Source of the DNA: Anaerolineae bacterium
GTDB lineage: Bacteria; Chloroflexota; Anaerolineae; Aggregatilineales; Phototrophicaceae
DNA length: 64,000 nt
NCBI GenBank assembly: GCA_022822545.1
Contig: JAJEBE010000053.1
Location: 62,001-126,000 of the forward strand
Direction: 5' to 3'
Shown here: positions 63,569 to 64,000 of the stretch, piece by piece
Layout of the letters: the number at the start of each line of letters is the position of its first letter
Numbering within the stretch: the first letter of the stretch is position 1
Position numbers and translations under genes: made by a program
Notes under the pieces: model-generated
What the model was told of the DNA's origin: nothing
Database searches by the model: none
Seen by the model: the letters and a program-made list of their open reading frames with translations, nothing else

Positions 63569-64000
63569 CTAATAGCCCGCGTTCTTGTAGTCGGCGTGCG
63601 CGTTCGGCCCGTAGCCCAACTCGTCCCGGCGCGCGCGGAAGTTGGCGAGGGCAGCGGCGTACTGCGGGTCATCGGCATAGTTGATCGTTTCTTGCGGGTT
63701 GCGCGACAAGTCAAACAAGACTTCCGGCATCTCCCACCCGTAGTATTGATACTTGAGATGATCGCGTTTGATCATCAGATTCTCAAGGCGCTGGAATTGC
63801 TCCTCGTGGCCCAGGTTTATGCCGCCGAAATGCGAAATGGATTCGTTGTTCCAGGCTGCGCTGTCGCCATTGAGCAGCGGCGCGAGGCTGCGGCTGTCAA
63901 GGCCGTCGACGACGGGCACATCGGTCAGGTCGCAGATGGTGGCGAAGAGATCGCACAGGTTGACATTCTCCTCGACGACTCGGCCGGCGTTGGCGCGGCC
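63569..64000 (-). CDS. Sulfatase, C-terminal part; start outside window
   Basis: 144 residues, open to the window edge. NLCDLFATICDLTDVPVVDGLDSRSLAPLL is the segment that follows the metal site in arylsulfatase-type enzymes. LKYQYYGWEMPEVLFDLSRNPQETINYADDP is the end typical of choline/heparan-type sulfatases. The active-site Cys or Ser for formylglycine lies outside. It is 31 bases upstream of dppB, so it belongs to the transporter operon and implies a sulfated carbohydrate substrate. Confidence 0.85.
   Translation of the reverse strand, partial: GRANAGRVVEENVNLCDLFATICDLTDVPVVDGLDSRSLAPLLNGDSAAWNNESISHFGGINLGHEEQFQRLENLMIKRDHLKYQYYGWEMPEVLFDLSRNPQETINYADDPQYAAALANFRARRDELGYGPNAHADYKNAGY

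Overview
The window looks like chromosomal DNA of an uncultured or environmental bacterium. It is GC-rich in most coding regions and dense in genes. Its content fits a heterotrophic Chloroflexota member of the Anaerolineae/SAR202 type: many Gfo/Idh/MocA oxidoreductases, a PhyH dioxygenase, a xylose-isomerase-like TIM barrel, ThuA, RraA, an iron alcohol dehydrogenase, VPS10/BNR propellers and a fused indolepyruvate oxidoreductase. Short dispersed palindromic repeats are numerous. No rRNA, tRNA, ribosomal-protein or other phylogenetic marker was recognised except ychF, so this placement is an inference. I saw no CRISPR array, transposase or replication origin.

Layout. 1-2590: partial PhyH dioxygenase, a MazE/MazF-type toxin-antitoxin pair and a Gfo/Idh oxidoreductase. 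2703-8210: a tandemly duplicated, AT-richer cassette that pairs a JAMM (JAB) plus M23-like protein with a secreted beta-propeller; the second copy of the JAMM gene has lost its 5' end. 8457-13489: sugar-type enzymes (TIM-barrel isomerase, aldo/keto reductase, CutC, PfkB-type kinase, class II aldolase) around two small membrane proteins, one of 55 codons. 13692-15342: a restriction-modification pair whose nuclease resembles SfiI. 15383-22100: iron alcohol dehydrogenase, PD40 propeller, MFS transporter and a 1064-residue BNR/VPS10 propeller. 22160-23540: a TIR-domain gene between inverted copies of a dispersed repeat. 23632-26427: MoaD-like protein, BNR propeller and ADP-ribosylglycohydrolase. 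26455-28465: a repeat-rich, decayed zone with a DUF559 nuclease, the 3' remnant of a probable DNA methylase/restriction gene and a broken coiled-coil gene. 28466-37837: a sugar-acid dehydratase facing a minus-strand series of FAD oxidoreductase, three 365-residue Gfo/Idh paralogues, ThuA, Uma2 and a beta-hydroxyacid dehydrogenase. 37967-41008: a single-chain type IIG-like restriction-modification enzyme. 41015-50870: indolepyruvate oxidoreductase, CopD-like protein, RraA, a SulP-STAS-cNMP transporter, YchF and an M20 peptidase. 51021-53267: a third restriction-modification system. 53317-55685: enoyl-CoA hydratase and CoA-transferase. 56011-64000: a polysaccharide-use locus with a GH88 hydrolase opposite an operon of sulfatase, Dpp/Opp-type ABC transporter and a lyase-like protein.

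Three themes stand out. First, there is catabolism of carbohydrates and sugar acids, probably including sulfated uronate polysaccharides at the right end. Second, defence genes are scattered rather than clustered: three restriction-modification systems, a TIR protein, DUF559, Uma2 and MazEF. Third, at least three families of dispersed repeats fill the spacers. One of them appears to donate Shine-Dalgarno sequences and even C-terminal codons to neighbouring genes. The most novel-looking item is the duplicated JAMM/M23-like plus beta-propeller cassette.
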